Assembly: GCF_005869935.1 (NCBI RefSeq)
Contig: NZ_SZQF01000002.1
Coordinates: 248,001-312,000, forward strand
Direction of reading: 5' to 3'
DNA length: 64,000 nucleotides
Origin: Winogradskyella algicola
Lineage (GTDB): Bacteria > Bacteroidota > Bacteroidia > Flavobacteriales > Flavobacteriaceae
How positions within the stretch are numbered: the first letter of the stretch is position 1; every line of letters begins with the position of its first letter. Below the pieces are notes generated by a model. That model was given only the letters and a program-made list of their open reading frames with translations. It was not told the origin of the DNA and did not search any database. The position numbers and the translations under genes were made by a program. This document shows, one piece after another, positions 61,584-64,000 of the stretch.

Positions 61584-63914
61584 TTATTTAACACTACCAT
61601 AACCATAGTTGTAGCCATAGTTATAGCCATAGCCTTGAGACTTACTCGCTCCTACGCTATTAATAACATATGCCACATTCTTTAACTTACCACTCTCTGA
61701 TAATTCTTTTGAGAATTTTAATAAGTTTTTCTCGGTATAGTTAGCCCTTGTAAGGTAAATAGTCGCATCTGCAAATTGAGAAATTAGCATGGTATCAGTT
61801 ACCAATATTGTTGGCGCTGTATCAACGACAACATAGTCATATTCTTCTCTTGCTTCTTCAATTAATTTTTTAAAGCGTCCATTTGTAAGCAAATGTGCTG
61901 GATTAGGCGGAATACTTCCTGAAAGAATAATATGGTGATTAGGATGCTTATCAAAACCACTTATTAGAGCATCTTTCCAATCGTAATCTACGTCATGAAG
62001 ATAGTTAGATAAACCTGCCTTTTGTTTATCCTCACTAATATGCGAATGTATCTGAGGATTTCTAAGGTCAGCACCAATGACCAACACTTTTTTATTGATA
62101 CTAGATAAAGCGAGAGACAAATTAAGGCTAACATAGGTCTTTCCTTCACCTTTTATTGTCGATGTACAGTAAATAACTCTCCCTCGATCTTGTTCTATAG
62201 GTAGTATAAAATCTACATTAGAGCTTAATATTCTGAAAGCCTCTGCTAGTGGTGAACGGTCATTGGGATCCTTAAAAATAATATTTTTCTTTTTTCTTAA
62301 ATCTGGTATCTCACCTATCACAGGGATCTTTGAAGTTACCTCAATAATATCGTCTTTACTATGTAGTTTTGTATCTAACATAAAAATGAGGTATAATATT
62401 CCAAAAGGTATTAATAAGCCAGCTAAAAGGGCACCTGCATAGACTATAGTTGGTTTTGGCGATATTGGTTTTATACTAGAAAGTGCTCTCTCGACCTCTT
62501 TTATAGATGGTTCAGTTATCGCTAAATTTATAGCAGCCTCTTCTCGTTTTTGAAGTAATAATAGATATAAACTTTCCTTTATTTTCTGTTGACGATCAAT
62601 AGCCTTAAACAATCTTTCTTGCTCTGGTATTTGAGACACTCTTCCAGTCAATCTTCTATTCTTATTTTTTAATTGATTTAGAGAGGCACTTACTTGAGCT
62701 GAATATGCCTTTAAAGACCGATCTATATTTGACTTTAAATTTTGAACTTCAGTAATAGCTAGTTGCACCATTGGATTATTTTCACCACCACTACTAATTA
62801 ACTTATCCCTATTTATTACTGCAGTATTGTATTCTGAAATAAGCGCATTAATACTTACGTTTTCTATACCAATATTTGCTGGCAATAGGTCTGATTTGGA
62901 GTCAGTAATCAGTGAATTGACCAACAAATTTGAAAGTTCTAATTGGTTTTCTAGCGCAAACACTTCTTCTTCGGATTTTGTTCGTTGTTGAAGTCCTAGC
63001 TCTGCATCGGTTTGAATGTCTACTATATTATTATCTTGCTTAAACCCTTGTCTATTAATTTCTATGGAGTCTAACTCCTTTGCCAAAAATTTAAATCTTG
63101 CATCTATAAAATCTATAGTACGTTCAGATACTAACTGCCTATCTTTAATACCATCATTATCAAAAACCTTCATTAAAGTATTTAGGATTTTTTCTGACAA
63201 CTCTTTACTTTCACCTTTAATTGAAAGTTTTAATATGTCACTTTGGTCTCCAATAGCTTCAACAACGATTTTAGTTTTTAAGGACAGTGTAGCTTCTTTT
63301 ACTGTTCTGTAAACAATATTATATGTATTCTCAACTATATCAGTTAACGGTATCTGATCGTTTAACTTTAAATTAAATGGTAATTTATGATTCTGTGTAT
63401 ATGTTGAATGTCCTTTAAAATTAAAGACTTTTTCTGTATCTAAATTGGTTATTTGAAATCCTTTATCAGTTATTGATACCTTATAGGACATAGGTGCTGA
63501 TATACTATCTGGCAGGATGACTTGAGCATAATCTAGTGGCAGTGATTCTATTTGCTTGGTTTGGATTGTACCCTCTTCATAAAAAACAGTATTTAGGTTT
63601 AACTCCCTAACTACCTTCTCCATAATAAGAAATGAGCCTATAATTTCAATTTCATTCTCAAGGTTTATATTAGATCTCTTAAAAACAAATGCGGAGGTAG
63701 GTAACTCTAGACCTTCAGATTCATCTAAAACTTTTATTTTAGAATAGGTTTCGAAAATACGTGGTGCGTATCGCAAGTAGATATACGCGCTTAACATTGA
63801 AACAACAACTGCAATTACGAACCACGGCCAATAGCTTAAATATTGCCTTACAATTTGCTTAACATCAATTTTATCCTCTTCCCCCAAAAAACTATTATTA
63901 AATTGATTATCCAT
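61584..63914 (-). CDS. Polysaccharide co-polymerase/tyrosine autokinase (Wzc-like)
   Basis: This 776-residue inner-membrane protein controls chain length and export of capsule or exopolysaccharide. It has a Wzz domain with a first membrane helix (about 29-50), a long periplasmic coiled-coil region, a second helix near 505-525 after the PxxP-type SSIKPISPKPT, and a C-terminal bacterial tyrosine kinase. The kinase has Walker A STIKGEGKT, Walker A' VLVIGADLRNPQ and Walker B VVVDTAP. The tail is a tyrosine cluster, GYGYNYGYNYGYG, that would be autophosphorylated. It starts 3 bases after the stop of the upstream Wza-like gene. Confidence 0.93.
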   Translation of the reverse strand: MDNQFNNSFLGEEDKIDVKQIVRQYLSYWPWFVIAVVVSMLSAYIYLRYAPRIFETYSKIKVLDESEGLELPTSAFVFKRSNINLENEIEIIGSFLIMEKVVRELNLNTVFYEEGTIQTKQIESLPLDYAQVILPDSISAPMSYKVSITDKGFQITNLDTEKVFNFKGHSTYTQNHKLPFNLKLNDQIPLTDIVENTYNIVYRTVKEATLSLKTKIVVEAIGDQSDILKLSIKGESKELSEKILNTLMKVFDNDGIKDRQLVSERTIDFIDARFKFLAKELDSIEINRQGFKQDNNIVDIQTDAELGLQQRTKSEEEVFALENQLELSNLLVNSLITDSKSDLLPANIGIENVSINALISEYNTAVINRDKLISSGGENNPMVQLAITEVQNLKSNIDRSLKAYSAQVSASLNQLKNKNRRLTGRVSQIPEQERLFKAIDRQQKIKESLYLLLLQKREEAAINLAITEPSIKEVERALSSIKPISPKPTIVYAGALLAGLLIPFGILYLIFMLDTKLHSKDDIIEVTSKIPVIGEIPDLRKKKNIIFKDPNDRSPLAEAFRILSSNVDFILPIEQDRGRVIYCTSTIKGEGKTYVSLNLSLALSSINKKVLVIGADLRNPQIHSHISEDKQKAGLSNYLHDVDYDWKDALISGFDKHPNHHIILSGSIPPNPAHLLTNGRFKKLIEEAREEYDYVVVDTAPTILVTDTMLISQFADATIYLTRANYTEKNLLKFSKELSESGKLKNVAYVINSVGASKSQGYGYNYGYNYGYGSVK

Positions 63915-63917
63915 ACT

Positions 63918-64000
63918 TTATCTTGTAAGTAAAATTGTAACACTAAGCGCTAATGATGCAATGGTTAATATAGTGCCCACATTACCAACAAAACCAGCAC
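63918..64000 (-). CDS. Partial 3' end, probable polysaccharide export protein (Wza-like)
   Basis: The last 27 codons of a gene entering from the right edge read AGFVGNVGTILTIASLALS and then VTILLTR before a stop at 63918-63920. This is a hydrophobic C-terminal helix like those ending flavobacterial polysaccharide biosynthesis/export (Wza) proteins, and the gene lies 3 bp upstream of the Wzc-like kinase in the same direction, the usual order. Only the end is visible, so the call is contextual. Confidence 0.65.
   Translation of the reverse strand, partial: AGFVGNVGTILTIASLALSVTILLTR

Noticed and set aside
61584..61640. Tyr-Gly-Asn C-terminal repeat of the Wzc-like kinase as a separate repeat element
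   Set aside because: It is the normal tyrosine cluster of bacterial tyrosine kinases.
1..64000. tRNA, rRNA, CRISPR, prophage or toxin-antitoxin genes
   Set aside because: I looked for T-loop-like motifs, direct-repeat arrays, integrases, phage genes and small two-gene modules and saw none I could support.

Overview
The window is about 64 kb of an AT-rich chromosome from a member of the Bacteroidota, almost certainly a marine Flavobacteriaceae. The evidence is a set of lineage-specific genes: type IX secretion parts (PorT, the plug protein, a C-terminal sorting domain), lipoproteins typical of the phylum, a TamA homologue with a lipoprotein signal (TamL), a short primary sigma factor, -7 promoter boxes of the TAnnTTTG type and a sodium-pumping NADH:quinone reductase. 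I see no rRNA, tRNA, CRISPR array, prophage or intact insertion sequence. Nearly all the content is core or metabolic chromosome.

Layout. 1-7.0 kb: a minus-strand kynurenine (tryptophan degradation) operon, kynU-kmo-RidA deaminase-aldehyde dehydrogenase-[membrane protein]-SDR-3-hydroxyanthranilate dioxygenase, running off the left edge into what looks like the start of aminocarboxymuconate-semialdehyde decarboxylase. Two families of short dispersed repeats sit between its genes. 7-17.3 kb: small redox and housekeeping genes (CDGSH iron-sulfur protein, methyltransferase, msrA, a DUF164-like coiled-coil protein, Nif3-like protein, lpxK), a hybrid histidine kinase whose signal peptide is out of frame with its body, gap and lipA. 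17.4-23.6 kb: nqrABCDEF. 23.7-32.6 kb: type IX plug protein, a divergent cysteine dioxygenase/PLP decarboxylase pair (probable taurine or hypotaurine synthesis), apaG, pruA and a secreted lipase-like protein. 32.6-49 kb: a 137-bp MITE-like inverted repeat, rsmG, fatty acid desaturase, aminotransferase, trkA-trkH, ubiE-porT, a SpoU methyltransferase, tamL, fbaA, accD and a PAS histidine kinase. 49-64 kb: rpsO-pnp, a DUF6029 barrel/TlpA/Omp28 locus, proC-proB-proA, rpoD, rpe, a CBS protein and the start of a capsule/exopolysaccharide locus (Wzc-like tyrosine kinase with the 3' end of a Wza-like gene at the right edge).

How it fits together. The kynurenine genes would take kynurenine to 3-hydroxyanthranilate and on to 2-aminomuconate and its deamination product. 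Proline synthesis (proCBA) and proline breakdown (pruA) are both present. The Na+-NQR and TrkAH genes fit a sodium-rich habitat. PorT, the plug protein, TamL, the DUF6029 barrel and Omp28 represent outer-membrane biogenesis and surface export.

I found no clearly new multi-gene system. The points most worth a second look are: the frameshift in the hybrid kinase; the repeat-bounded membrane-protein gene inside the kynurenine operon; an SDR in that operon lacking the catalytic Tyr and Lys; two separate proteins (DUF164-like and AccD) whose zinc ribbons have lost every cysteine; the CDO/CSAD-like pair; and several structured intergenic elements, two of which appear related to each other.
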